NCBI GenBank assembly: GCA_954871525.1
Contig: OX940870.1
Location: 6,603,501-6,667,500 of the forward strand
Length of the DNA stretch: 64,000 nt
Source: Parietaria judaica
Taxonomy: Eukaryota; Streptophyta; Magnoliopsida; Rosales; Urticaceae
Reading direction: 5' to 3'
The translations under genes and the position numbers were made by a program. The notes under the pieces were generated by a model. The model was not told the origin of the DNA. It saw only the letters and a program-made list of their open reading frames with translations, and did not search any database. Shown here piece by piece: positions 49,495-60,271 of this stretch (position 1 is the stretch's first letter; each line of letters starts with the position of its first letter).

Positions 49495-50113
49495 TTCGGC
49501 ACCACGGGCCACATGTGATTTTTAAGCAACACCTTATTGCATTTGATTTGTTATTTTATTACTTACAAAGTTTAATTAATAAATTAGAAAATTAAAAACT
49601 ACAAAAAAAATGTAATATAATTTCGTCTTCTTGGTATCTTTCGTTAACTTATTAAAGAAATATTAGTTATCTTAATAGCATTTGAAAAATGAATTCTCTT
49701 ATATTAATTTAATTATCATTAATTTTAATAGAAACTCATTAATTAAATAAAATGAATGTGAGGTTCGATCGAAATTTCAAAAAGAATTTCCTAATAGGCT
49801 TTTTTTTTTTTTTTTTGGATTAAGTAAAGAATATCCTAATAGGTTCTAAATGAATTAAGTACTTTTTTTTTGGATGTCAAAATTCTAATGAAGTATCGAG
49901 AAATTGATTATGACCTAATAATCACCGTTTGCTCCTTTTAAAAACCGCATATTCTATGAAATACATTTTTTTTTCTTTTCATTTGTTTACTTTAAACAAG
50001 AACTGTATATAAAACCTACTAAACACAGTCTTCAATTAGTACATTATTCTAAAAAAAATACTTTCTATAAATTACACGTTAAAAAAATATTATAAACTTA
50101 TAATTATATCTAT
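49495..50113. other. AT-rich host DNA
   Basis: No gene. T-run at about 49800-49818. It ends at the 5-bp target duplication of copia element 2. Confidence 0.45.
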
Positions 50114-50118
50114 ATAAG

Positions 50119-50228
50119 TGTAGTTGTTTGGGTTTTGAACTTGTGATTCTCATTAATGGGTAAAAGCCTTATATACAACCTAATGCTATAAACAGTAATT
50201 AACACTCTAATTACAATTATTCACAACA
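50119..50228 (-). repeat. 3' LTR of copia element 2
   Basis: 110 bases, TGTAGTTGTTTG to TTCACAACA on the plus strand. It is identical to the other LTR except one base (AAAGCC versus AAAGCA). Confidence 0.96.
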
Positions 50229-50240
50229 CTCCCCCTCAAG
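50229..50240 (-). promoter_or_regulatory. Polypurine tract of copia element 2
   Basis: The minus strand reads CTTGAGGGGGAG immediately before the 3' LTR. Confidence 0.88.
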
Positions 50241-52317
50241 ATGGGCAAAAGATATCGATCAAGCCCATCTTGTTACATAATCTCAACTGGTCAATAGGGC
50301 CCAATCCCTTGGTGAGGCAGTCCGCTACTTGCTCCCTTGTACTGATATGCTTCAGCTTCAACTCTCCACTATCAAGATGATGTCTAACGAAGAACCTGTC
50401 AATCTCGATGTGTTTGGTCCTGTCGTGCTGCACCGGGTTATTGGCAATGCTAATCGCCGCTTGATTGTCGCACCATAACTTCATCCCGGTGCCTTGGTCC
50501 ATCTTCAATTCCTTCAGAAGCATCTTCAACCAAAGCAACTCCGCCACACTAGAAGCCATCGCTCGGTATTCCGCCTCCGCTGTAGACCTTGCTACGACTG
50601 ACTGCTTCTTGCTCTTCCACGACACCAAGTTGCCACCGACAAACATACAATACCCGGAGGTAGACTTCCTATCATCAGCGCAACTGGCCCAGTCGACATC
50701 ACAAAAACCTTCCACCTCGAGATGGTTGTTCTTCTCAAAGAGCAATCCTTTTCCCGGAGCTCTCTTCAAGTATCGGAGAATCCGATATACTGCTGTCATA
50801 TGTCCATCTCTCGGATCATGCATGTAGCGGCTCACCACGCTCACAGCAAATGAAATATCCGGACGAGTATGACACAGGTATATCAAACGGCCCACAAGCC
50901 TCTGGTATCTCTCACGATCAACTGGCTTCCCTGACTCGGCACTCAACTTGGTCTTCTGATCAATCGGAGACGTCGCGGGCTTGCATCCTAGCATTCCAGT
51001 TTCTGTAAGGAGATCTAGAGCATACTTTCTCTGGTTTATGACTATTCCCTTTGGTCCTCGAACCACCTCAATCCCTAGAAAGTATTTCAGACCCCCTAGA
51101 TCCTTCACTTCAAACTGCTTCCCAAGTCTCTCCTTCAACCGAGTGATTTCACCCTCATCATCACCCGTGATGATTATATCGTCCACATACACCGCGAGTA
51201 TCGTGGTCCGATCTCTTCGCCGCTGATGGAAGACCGTGTGGTCAACGTTGATCTGCTTGTATCCGATGTCTATCATAGCCTTTCTGAATCGATCAAACCA
51301 GGCTCTCGGAGATTGCTTCAAGCCATACAACGACTTCTTCAACCTGACCACTTTCCCTGTCGTCTCCTCGGTCCCGAATCCCGGCGGTATCTCCATGTAC
51401 ACTTCCTCCATCAAGTCTCCGTGGAGAAACGCATTCTTCACATCAAGTTGGTGCAGCTTCCATCCACGATTGGCTGCCACCGACACAAGAGTCCTCACGG
51501 TACTCATCTTTGCCACCGGTGCGAATGTCTCGTCATAGTCAATGCCGTACGTCTGACTATACCCCTTCGCAACTAACCGTGCCTTGTATCGCTCAATTCG
51601 CCCTTCCGAGTTTTGCTTGACTGTGAATACCCATCTACACCCCACAGCCTTCTTCCGCGCTGGTAGCGACACAAGATCCCACGTCTTGTTCTTTTCCAAG
51701 GCACCGAGTTCTTCCTTCATCGCAGCTTTCCACTTCGGATCCGTCATCGCTTGCTGCCATGTTTTGGGAATAGTGACCGCATCTAGTGACGTGAACATTG
51801 CGCGAGCTTCATCACCGAGGTTCTCATACGAGACATAATCTCCAATGTCGTAGCCGTATCTGTTCGGAGGGCATCCTGCATTACTTCGCGAGCTCCTCCG
51901 CAGAGTAGCTTCCACAGGTGTAGGTGGCTCGGGCACTGCCTGGTCCCGTTGCCTCCTCCGCGTATACACCTTCAGCTCCCCCTGAGCTGGACCTCCACTT
52001 CTTTCCGCATTCCTCTCAAGCGGAGAACTCAGCTCCCCCTGAGCTTGATCTCGGTCTGTCGGAGCACTCAACTCCCCCGGAGCACTCAGCTCCCCCTGAG
52101 TCTCCTCATCACTCTCTGACCCTGAGCTCTCCTCGTGAGCCTGAACTCTGTCAGCTCCTCTGGCCTCTATCACCTCAGTCTCTGACTCCGAGCTCGAATC
52201 ATACGAAACTGGACGTCTCACCACATTCATCGTGGATGGTCTGGAACTAGAGCCGCTGCCACCATTCTCCCCCTCTCGTGGATCATGCGAGTCCCCAAAT
52301 GGAGAAGAAACAGGCAC
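50236..52317 (-). CDS. copia 2 reverse transcriptase / RNase H polyprotein part
   Basis: This is one uninterrupted frame of 693 codons. The N-terminal 200 residues are an acidic, Ser-rich linker with repeated GELSAP/GELSSP units. RVT_2 reverse transcriptase follows (KTWDLVSLPARKKAVGCRWV from 211, KARLVAKGYSQ, LDVKNAFLHGDL at 291-302, catalytic YVDD at 377-380, LKYFLGIEV). Then comes Ty1-type RNase H (CDVDWASCADDRKSTSGY, STAEAEYRAM, LWCDNQAAISIANNP, HIEIDRFFVR, CLTKGL). It looks catalytically complete. It has no true ATG at the start because it continues the upstream integrase frame, from which it is separated by a 2-base frameshift near 52333. It stops just before the polypurine tract. Confidence 0.93.
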   Translation of the reverse strand: MPVSSPFGDSHDPREGENGGSGSSSRPSTMNVVRRPVSYDSSSESETEVIEARGADRVQAHEESSGSESDEETQGELSAPGELSAPTDRDQAQGELSSPLERNAERSGGPAQGELKVYTRRRQRDQAVPEPPTPVEATLRRSSRSNAGCPPNRYGYDIGDYVSYENLGDEARAMFTSLDAVTIPKTWQQAMTDPKWKAAMKEELGALEKNKTWDLVSLPARKKAVGCRWVFTVKQNSEGRIERYKARLVAKGYSQTYGIDYDETFAPVAKMSTVRTLVSVAANRGWKLHQLDVKNAFLHGDLMEEVYMEIPPGFGTEETTGKVVRLKKSLYGLKQSPRAWFDRFRKAMIDIGYKQINVDHTVFHQRRRDRTTILAVYVDDIIITGDDEGEITRLKERLGKQFEVKDLGGLKYFLGIEVVRGPKGIVINQRKYALDLLTETGMLGCKPATSPIDQKTKLSAESGKPVDRERYQRLVGRLIYLCHTRPDISFAVSVVSRYMHDPRDGHMTAVYRILRYLKRAPGKGLLFEKNNHLEVEGFCDVDWASCADDRKSTSGYCMFVGGNLVSWKSKKQSVVARSTAEAEYRAMASSVAELLWLKMLLKELKMDQGTGMKLWCDNQAAISIANNPVQHDRTKHIEIDRFFVRHHLDSGELKLKHISTREQVADCLTKGLGPIDQLRLCNKMGLIDIFCPS

Positions 52318-52835
52318 GTCGTAGTAGGACTCGTGCTCTCACGGAAGGTCACATCCATGCTCACAAACTGTCGCTTCCCGACAGGGCTCCAACATATATA
52401 TCCTTTCTGAGTAGGAGAGTATCCTACAAAGATACACTTCACGGCTCTAGGATCCAACTTCCCGACTGCTGGCCTGTTGTCCTTGACAAAACACACACAT
52501 CCCCAAACTTTGTTGGGAACAAGTCCTTCGACACTTAGTCCCAACATCTCCATTGGTGTTCTTCCATCTAACACCCTCGATGGCATCTTGTTCACTAAGT
52601 ACGCCGATGTCATAACGGCTTCCCCCCACGAGTACTTTGGAACATTATTCTCGATCATCATACACCGAGCTATTTCGAGAAGATGTCGGTTCTTCCGTTC
52701 TGCAACTCCATTCTGTTCTGAGGTATACGGGCACGTAGTCTGATGATCGATCCCATATAGAGATAGATATTCTCTGAACACCTTATTGATGTACTCTGTC
52801 CCATTATCCGACCTCAGTGTCTTGACCACAGAATG
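52318..52835 (-). pseudogene. copia 2 integrase, C-terminal half
   Basis: The frame contains VKTLRSDNGTEYINKVFREY, TSEQNGVAERKNRHLLEIAR, WGEAVMTSAYLVNKMPSRVL and VWGCVCFVKD through FRES. The second catalytic Asp (SDNG) and Glu (VAERKN) are present. The zinc domain and first catalytic Asp are missing because sequence upstream of about 52835 is leader DNA. Two extra bases near 52333 shift it out of frame with reverse transcriptase. Confidence 0.88.
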
Positions 52836-53251
52836 GTACCAAGACACCCAGATTCGCCGCTCTGCTAGCTCCGACGCGTCGTTCCTCTTTGGCAAGTGTC
52901 TCTCTCAACCTCCAATCGATTTCAGTGACAAGCCCGAATCGATTCTTTTCCACCAGGTCTTCGATTCCAAGCCCTAGCTCTCGAGCTTCGATGGAGCTTC
53001 TCGAGCTCAATTCCAAAGCCCTAAACCAAGCTCCAAAAAAAAACCCAGGGCCATTCGATCGATTCCCCTCTCTCGATCTCCAAGCTTCTCAACAGCCACA
53101 CATTCCGAGTCCTCGGACTCCCGTCGATCAAACCCCAACTCTGAGCAGCAGCTGCCGATCTCTAAGCCGAGTTCCTCCTCCGCGTACGGTTCGAACTCCG
53201 GCAAGACACCACCGACACTCTCGCTCTGCTCCGCTCCACTCCGCTCACGAC
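52836..53251 (-). other. copia 2 leader between primer site and integrase junction
   Basis: This is about 400 bases of purine-rich minus-strand DNA with no gag similarity. It has open frames (for example 53016-52804) with EARELGLGIEDLVEKN-like peptides that I do not recognise. It is most likely the original 5' untranslated leader, kept for packaging, joined directly to mid-integrase. Confidence 0.6.
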
Positions 53252-53267
53252 CCGAGCTCTGATACCA
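53252..53267 (-). promoter_or_regulatory. Primer-binding site of copia element 2
   Basis: The minus strand reads TGGTATCAGAGCTCGG directly after the 5' LTR, complementary to initiator Met-tRNA. Confidence 0.95.
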
Positions 53268-53377
53268 TGTAGTTGTTTGGGTTTTGAACTTGTGATTCTC
53301 ATTAATGGGTAAAAGCATTATATACAACCTAATGCTATAAACAGTAATTAACACTCTAATTACAATTATTCACAACA
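53268..53377 (-). repeat. 5' LTR of copia element 2
   Basis: 110 bases. It faces away from the phosphatase gene, so an LTR promoter would fire divergently from the host promoter. Confidence 0.96.
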
Positions 53378-53382
53378 ATAAG

Positions 53383-53551
53383 ACTGAGTCACAGTCTCAC
53401 AGACCACGTTATATGTAGTCTCACTTTGTTCTCTCGTGAATGCATTCAAAAATCATAACAAGCCTCAACTTTCTCTCTAACATCACATACGTGCTTGAAG
53501 AAGAAGAAGAAGAAGAAGAAGAAGAAGAAAAAGAAGAACGCAAGAGATTAA
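53383..53551 (+). promoter_or_regulatory. Residual proximal promoter and leader of the phosphatase gene, with (GAA)n
   Basis: Only about 170 bases separate the copia insertion from the ATG. A (GAA)n run at about 53499-53538 probably lies in the 5' UTR. No clear TATA box is visible in the remaining stretch, so core promoter elements may have been displaced to the far side of the insertion. Confidence 0.45.
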
Positions 53552-54588
53552 ATGGCCGGCGAAACAGTGATCGTCTTCGACTTTGACAAGACCATCATCG
53601 CCTGCGACAGCGACAACTGGGTCGTCGACGAGTTCGGCTTCAACGAGTTGCTCACTCACCTTCTCCTTCTTCTCCCATGGAACTCTCTCATGGTCTCTCT
53701 CTTCCTCACCTTCTTCATTTTTCTTTCATTTTCGCTCCTCTTTTTGAACTCCTAATAATTACAGGACCGAATGATGGAGGAGATTCACTCGATCGGAAAG
53801 ACCGGTCACGACGTAGCAGAATGCTTGGAACGAGTTCCGGTTCATCCCAGTATGATTTGCGCCATTAAAGCGGCTCATGCGCTCGGGTGATTTCTCGCTC
53901 TGTTGAATCTGCTCTTTGATGTGTTTTTTTACAGGACAAAGAGAACTTTGAAACATATACATATATATATGCAATAACTGTAGGTGTGAGCTGAGAATAC
54001 TGAGCGATGCGAATCCGTTTTTCATCGAGACCGTGTTGAAGCGCCACGGGATCATTGATTGCTTCAAGAGGATCGTAACAAACCCGAGCTTCTTTGACGC
54101 GCAAGGCAGGCTTCGGATCTTGCCGTACCACGATTTCAACGCAACCTCTCATGGCTGCGATATTTGCCCTCCCAATATGTGCAAGGTCCGTTCGTTGATC
54201 GTTCAAACAATTGAAAAACACTCACCTTTGAATGTCATTTTGTTGTCCATTACGACAGGGATTAGTGTTGAAGAGAATGAGAGATGGTATTTCGGCAGAG
54301 GGAAAGAAGCGGTTTGTCTTCGTCGGAGACGGGACGCCGGATTTCTGCGCAGGTCTAGCGCTTCACGGCGATGACTATCTGCTTCCACGCAAGGGCTTCC
54401 CAATTTGGGACTTGATACGAGAGAGGCCGACGCTCGTCCAGGCAAAGATTCACGAATGGAGCGACTGGGATGAGCTCGAGATTCTCTTGCTCAAAACAGT
54501 CACCGCCGGATCTGATCAACCGGTTTCTGTTGGTTTGACGTTTCAAGATTGCAGCTTCATCAAGCTCGCAGAATCTATAAGTAATTGA
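53552..54588 (+). CDS. HAD-superfamily phosphatase, plant PPsPase/PECP1 (PHOSPHO-like) type
   Basis: This Mg-dependent HAD phosphatase is related to Arabidopsis PPsPase1/PS2 (At1g73010) and PECP1 (At1g17710). Relatives hydrolyse pyrophosphate, phosphoethanolamine or phosphocholine, and several are induced by phosphate starvation. Exons are 53552-53692, 53765-53886, 53984-54185 and 54259-54588 (TGA), giving 264 residues. Motifs: DFDKT with nucleophile D10 and D12; LPWNSLMDRMM cap start; motif II ILSDAN with S95; CDICPPNMCKG (cysteine pattern typical of the group) at the exon 3/4 junction; and motif IV GDGTPDF with D179 and D183. All joins are in frame with GT-AG introns. The copia 2 5' LTR lies 174 bases upstream. 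Substrate cannot be assigned from sequence. Confidence 0.94.
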
Positions 54589-55359
54589 ATTCTAAACAAG
54601 AAAATTCGTACAGAATTTCCTTTATTGTTCACAATATGTGAATATGGGATCAATTTGTAATATTAGACCATGAATTATATGCTTTATTTTATTTTCATTA
54701 TGAGGACATTTTTGGTTAAAGGGTATGTACTGTTTGTTTTGTTTTGACCTTCACATCATGGTTAAACTCAAACCATCATCGGAGATGTCATCGGTCGCTT
54801 TCGAAAGGCACCGTTTTCATTTAACTTGGAATAGAACTTCCGGGCAAACCTCAATTGGCTTAGGGGAGACATTGTGCCTTAACTTTCGAAGGAAAGCTAC
54901 CGATTTCATATATTTGTAAATAAAATTGTCCGGGATTCATCGTCTTGGTGAATCGTAATTGGCTTTTTAATGTGTGTTGTGTTCGGGACCTATCAAATTA
55001 CAGCGAGACTGCATTACTTACTCGAACTTTAAAGGAAATAGATACAGAAATTCAAATAATGTTGATAAAGAAGAAAGACTGCATAAATATCTCATTCTTT
55101 GCCATTCCATTATTCTCTTCCTTGTCTTCCTTACACAACAATCCAAATTCACAGACAAAGAAAACCCTTCTTCACCTAAATTTATGATTTTACAAATCAA
55201 AGAATGAAAATTATGCTTCCTTTTCACCTTTCATCTTTCTCTCTTTGCTTCTGTTTTTATGTATCTACAAACACCCTAATAGCTCCTCAAACAATCTGGA
55301 TATACAAATTTCTACTACGCAACGTTTCATACTTTTTTGCCAAACTTCGTCTTCGGTCT
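54589..55359. other. Convergent intergenic region between phosphatase and NDL genes
   Basis: It holds the two 3' UTRs facing each other. Short frames at 54725-55227 have no recognised family. The two genes converge, so this region should carry polyadenylation signals from both strands. Confidence 0.5.
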
Positions 55360-57962
55360 TCAGACCTGTAGAGATATCCGGGTCTTGATGGGCTTCAGCT
55401 TGAGGCCCATACTTTCCGGGGAGAGAAGCTCCGGTGAAATGCATAGCGGACTCAACGGGCTTCGAGGGCTCACACTTACCTTGTAAGGCCTGTATAAGCC
55501 ATAGCCCATGAGGAAATACTCCAACGGTATCAACATCGCATGAGGCTGCTCTTCTGTGACCATCGAGCCACAAGCTTGAACCTAAAGTGTAATGAAAAAA
55601 GAAGTTAAAAAGAATTCTACAGTTTGAAACTAATAATGAAGATAAACGCGTTAATACCTCAACCAACGCGCTGAACCGTCGGTCCAACTTAGAGGTCATG
55701 TAGAGTGCGTCGGGATGAAAGGATGAGCTGTCGCCGACGAATATTAGGGAGCGACACTGCAATTTTTGCAACCCTTCTGAGATGTCAGGCCTCCTGCAAC
55801 AATTATAAAATAAGAAGGTAAGTCGGATTAAGAGAATATATAAAATAAAAAGAAGAATAAGAATAAGAAATAGGCTTTACTCATTCATGGCTTCAAGGAA
55901 GCGCCAAACATTGGCACTCTGCCTCTCCCCAAGAGACTGTCAGAGCAAAATGTTAAACAACACTAAATTAAGACTGCATAAATTAATCGCCTTTATACCA
56001 AAGTCTTTAAATATTTATTTTAAAAATTAAAATAAAACTACGGATATGGGGGTTAGAAACTGACTCTTCTGCATGTTTGAACTATGTCGGAGTCTTGTAC
56101 TTGACCATTACCACGAGCATCCTGTCATTAGAACTCAGATGTTTAATGTACAAACGTGAATAATGTATATACGATCCGGAAGAAGAAAAATAAAAACTAA
56201 TTCTGTAAGCATAAAGAGACGTTTAGGCGGTAAAACTGAGAGGCCAACCTTGCTGAAGTAGCGTTTGAGCAATAACTCTTTCACGAGTCCACACATGCCA
56301 TAATAGTAAAGCAAATTTGACATAACCTGACAATTAAAGTTTTCACTTTTCAGTGAGGAAGATATCTTCTAACCCAAGGCAAAGGTTATTCAAAAAGATC
56401 AAAAAGCAAACCTTATTTAGTAACCACTCTGTCCAAGATGGTGATTCACAGAAAGGAGAAATGAGGATCAAACCCAATACACGAGGCCGGTATTTCAACT
56501 GTTGCCAGGAATTAGCGAAGAAAGGTCATAAGCACGGGTCAAAGTCAAATTAAGAAGTTGACTATCTATAACATATTCTATGTATCAAATGGGATGAAAT
56601 CACTCACAGCGAACAGAGTAAGAATGTAAGCTCCGGCCGTGACACCCATACACATCACTGCTCCGAGCCTACAGACCAAATATAGTATTTATGAGACCGA
56701 AAACTGATTGATTATTACCCGAAAATCAATCAATTTGATCTACCAAGTTCTCAGAAGAAAGAATATATTATTACCCGAAATAATTTAAAACATCGGCAAT
56801 TTGATCTACCAAGTCCTCCGCAGAAAGCACCGGATCATTGGAGCTAATTGTTTCAGCTCCCAACTGAAATAGCTCTTGAAGAAAGTTTCACATAAGAAAC
56901 TACGTGATTAATAATAAAAAAAAAGTATTATAATATAGCTAGAGAAGAGCATAAGTTAGAACCAAGAACACCAGTATATACAGTAGAGTTACTGAATTAC
57001 AAACCTCATGCCCAGGAGGACTAATATGGTATATGCAGAAGTTATGGAGAAGCAAGGAACACACTTCCGGGCAAAAGAACAATCCTTGAAAGCAAGATAC
57101 ATCTGAAAATTCACAAAAATAAAGAGTGAGAAAGAAGATCACTTCTTTACGATTTTAAGAATTTTAATCAAAGCTTACACCTGCATTTTACAATACTTTT
57201 ATACTAACGAAATTTCTCGTGACAATGATCAACCAACTTACCCACACAGGACAATCAAATTTGTAGAACAGCAATGAGAACTTACAATTTAAAGCAAGAT
57301 CGGGATACGTAACGAGCGCTGGCTTTTCTTGATCTCCAATAACCGAGACGGTCACATAACCATGACAAGTCTTTACGCGATGTTCCTGCGCAAAAAATCC
57401 ATAACCGTACACACACTTATTATGAACACAGAACAATTCAGAGTATTTATAATTCAGAAGGAGAAACGCAGCTTTTATGAAATCAATCGACATGGTTACA
57501 TTGATTATAGTAAGCATTCAACAAAGAAAACTGATTCCAAGAAAAATTTAGAGATTTTGAACACGAAATTGGACTTGCCAAATCAAAAAAGAATGAACCA
57601 AGAAAGAGGACGTGATCGATTCTGAGAAATTATCTCGAAAGCTATGCGAGCAACAGGAGATATTTGATCAATCTCCGAGATTGAGCATAATAAGCAATGA
57701 ATTTGGGAAGCTCAAACACCAAATTAGAATGAGCAGCTAAAATCGGAGCTCCATTTTTCTCTTTCGGAGTATTCCTTGCTTCGAACACTCCAACCACACT
57801 TCAAATTCAAAAGCGAGAAAATTTTCTTTCCAAAATCGCAGCATTTTCTCGGCAACCAAACAAAAGAGAATCGCAACGGAGACGTAATCCAAATGCAGGT
57901 ACCTTTCCGCAGAGAGAAACTCCCTCCATATCCACCGACACTGAGTCACTTGAATCCGCCAT
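55360..57962 (-). CDS. NDL: NDRG-family protein NDL (N-MYC downregulated-like)
   Basis: This cytosolic alpha/beta-hydrolase-fold protein lacks hydrolase activity in its family. Arabidopsis NDL1-3 bind the G-protein beta subunit AGB1 and modulate auxin transport. Eleven exons on the minus strand: 57962-57903, 57385-57286, 57102-57005, 56863-56775, 56668-56608, 56498-56412, 56326-56249, 56121-56065, 55936-55881, 55793-55658 and 55581-55360 (TGA), giving 347 residues, the usual length. Landmarks: [132 protein letters not shown]; and the Ser-Pro-rich tail [20 protein letters not shown]. All splice phases agree and no lesion is seen. The last exon contains an in-frame AAG|GTAAGT that mimics a donor. 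Confidence 0.95.
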
Positions 57963-58333
57963 TTCCCTCTCTCTCTCAGTATGGATTGGTCTCCATTGCT
58001 TCGAATTATTATATAATTGTATACGACTAATGTCAGAAAATCAAATATGTAATTATAATATTAGGAATATTGCATAAATATAATTAAAAATATCCTAACT
58101 CGAGGTTGACTCGCACGAGTCACCGACGCTCAGTCCCAGAGTTGTCACGAGCGGCCCCGTATAAACGGGGTTTAACCAAAGACGCGGGTCAAATTTAACC
58201 ATGGTTAGTTTAGGCCGACACTTTTCTTTTTGTTTCCTTCTCTTTTTAATTTCATTTTGTTGCCGTATTTACCATTTTGCCCTTATCTGACGTTGACAAG
58301 TTTTGTTGTTAATTAATAGCTTAATATATTAAT
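57963..58333 (-). promoter_or_regulatory. NDL upstream region
   Basis: This is leader and promoter of the minus-strand NDL gene, with a CT-rich stretch just before the ATG (about 57963-57980). The foldback element inserted at 58334 sits about 370 bases upstream of the start codon. No specific factor site is called. Confidence 0.45.
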
Positions 58334-59604
58334 GGGATAATAGCGGCTAAAGTAGCCAAACTTTCATGATTTGTGTCGATAAAGGTCCAAACTGGATTTA
58401 TAGCGGCTAAAGTAGCCAAACTCGGTCAATCTGTGGCAAGCACTAATTTCGTCCAGTCAAACTTAACATCCGTTAGTCTATCGCCACATCACTTACACGT
58501 TATATCAAACTTTGGGTTTTTATGCCGTGATAAAACCAAAGTTTGGGTATTTATGCCGCAATAAACCATTTTTTATATTTTTATTTCGCTTGTTCACGTC
58601 ATCTAAATAAAAGTTAAAATATTATAGTTTTGGGAGGACTCGAACTCATCAATTTCCCCCTCATAAAAGGATAATATAACCATCAAACCACATTCACTTC
58701 ACGTTATATCTTTACAACAAAAAAAAAAGAATATACATAAAAATTTATAAGTGATCATAGTAATAGAAACATATGTATTTTTTCGCACCGAGTTCGGGTT
58801 GACTAATTTGGAACGGGGTGAGTTGAATTTTTTGGACCGGGGTCGAGTTGGCTTTTTTAGAACGGGGTTGAGTTTAATATTTTGGACAGTGGTCAAGTTG
58901 AATTTTTTGTACCGGATTCATGATGACTTTGTCGGTACGAGTTCGGGTTGCCTTTTTCAGAACCGGGTCGAGTTAACTTTTTGAAACAGGGTCGGGTTAA
59001 CTTTTTCAACCTGAATCCAGTACAAAATATTCAACCTGACCAAATTTCTGAAAAAGTCAACCCATGGGTCTGAAAATTCAACCTGGCCCCGTTCTAAAAA
59101 AGTCAACTCAATCCTGGTCCGAAAAGGTCAACCCAACCCCTTTCCTAATAAGTCAATCCGAAACCGGTGCGAAAAACATATGTTTCTATTACTATGCCAG
59201 TTATTAATAAGTTTCTATTTATATTCTTATTTTTGTCAAGATATAATGTGAGGTGAATGTGTTTCGTGGTTATGTTGCTCTTATATATGGGGGGACTGAT
59301 GAGTTCGAGTCCTACCAAAGCCATAATATTTTAACCTTTATTTAGATGATGTCAGCAACCAATTTTTTAAAATAGTTTATCGCGGCATAAATACCCAAAC
59401 TTTGGTTTTATAGCGGCATAAATACCCAAAGTTTGCCACGTGTAAGTGACGTGGCGATAGACTAACGCATGTTAAGTTTGACTGGACGGAATGAGTGCTT
59501 GTCACAGATTGACCGAGTTTGGCTACTTTAGCCGCTATAAATCCAGTTTGGACCTTTATCGACACAAATCATGAAAGTTTGGCTACTTTAGCCGCTATTA
59601 TCCC
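58334..59604. mobile_element. Large Mutator-like foldback element (1.27 kb)
   Basis: The tips are GGGATAATAGCGGCTAAAGT and the inverse ending TTTAGCCGCTATTATCCC. The two arms, about 600 bases each, pair along most of their length. A perfect 9-bp duplication, tatattaat, lies at 58325-58333 and 59605-59613. Within each arm AGCGGCTAAAGTAGCCAAAC recurs in tandem. The central part is built of repeated GGGTCGAGTTGA-like units and their inverse. The two 62-63 codon ORFs on opposite strands encode nearly the same peptide because they are the two arms, so they are not genes. Confidence 0.93.
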
Positions 59605-59613
59605 TATATTAAT

Positions 59614-60261
59614 TGACACAATTTTGTTTGTTTTCATAAATCAGCCTCGTGTCCTGTTATATTATTTTCTTAATTAAATGTTATTAGTTTAAGTAGAGTA
59701 TTGAGTTCATACAAGAATAAAGGTCTTTCAAGGCTAAAAGTTACTATATGGAATGTGAATAATTTTTTGTGAATCTTTTTAGAAGAATTATAAAAATGGA
59801 AATTAAGGTTTGTAATCAGACTTATCTTGTAAAACAATAAATATATATGATTTATTGTATTAATATTTATATTTTTATGTAATTAATTATTACTTATAAT
59901 TTGTCAATAAATAAAAACACGACATGAAAATACACAAAACACTGAATTTATATGGTGCAGTGAATCAGATGATTTTTGTAGTGTTTTGTATGTATTGAAA
60001 GTTACTTATTCTAACGTTTGGTCATCATTGCATTTAAACCTCTTATCTAAGTCTATTATTGATGCCAAATTTTGAGAAATAAAAACAAAGATAATAAAAG
60101 TAAATTCCAGAGAGCATTACAATTTACAATATACAGTTGACTATTCAGTAATAAATGAACATTATAATATCGATTCTGTATGTTAATTATCTTTTTGTGA
60201 TTCAGTTATAATTTTCTCTTGTAGCTTTAAAAGCTTTGTCCTTACTTCATGTTTGGATACA
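59614..60261. other. Intergenic, AT-rich
   Basis: No gene or bounded repeat recognised. Confidence 0.45.
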
Positions 60262-60271
60262 TAATAATAAA

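Larger units (their letters stand above)
50119..53377 (-). mobile_element. Young gag-less Ty1/copia retrotransposon with 110-bp LTRs
   Basis: LTRs at 50119-50228 and 53268-53377 differ at one base. A perfect 5-bp target duplication, ataag, lies at 50114-50118 and 53378-53382. The primer-binding site TGGTATCAGAGCTCGG abuts the 5' LTR at 53267, and the polypurine tract TTGAGGGGGAG abuts the 3' LTR at 50229. At 3.26 kb it is short for the superfamily: between a leader and mid-integrase there is no gag, protease or integrase zinc domain. The 3' pol frame is long and open. It is a deletion derivative that needs proteins in trans. Confidence 0.96.

Noticed and set aside
50465..52977. Many plus-strand ORFs of 60-127 codons across the second copia element
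   Set aside because: They are antisense shadows of the minus-strand pol frame.
58625..59330. tRNA-like GGACTCGAACTC / GAGTTCGAGTCC segments
   Set aside because: Only a T-loop-like half is present and it occurs in inverted pairs inside a foldback element; no cloverleaf can be drawn.
58373..59565. Two near-identical 62-63 codon ORFs on opposite strands, suggesting a duplicated small gene
   Set aside because: They are the two arms of one inverted-repeat transposable element.
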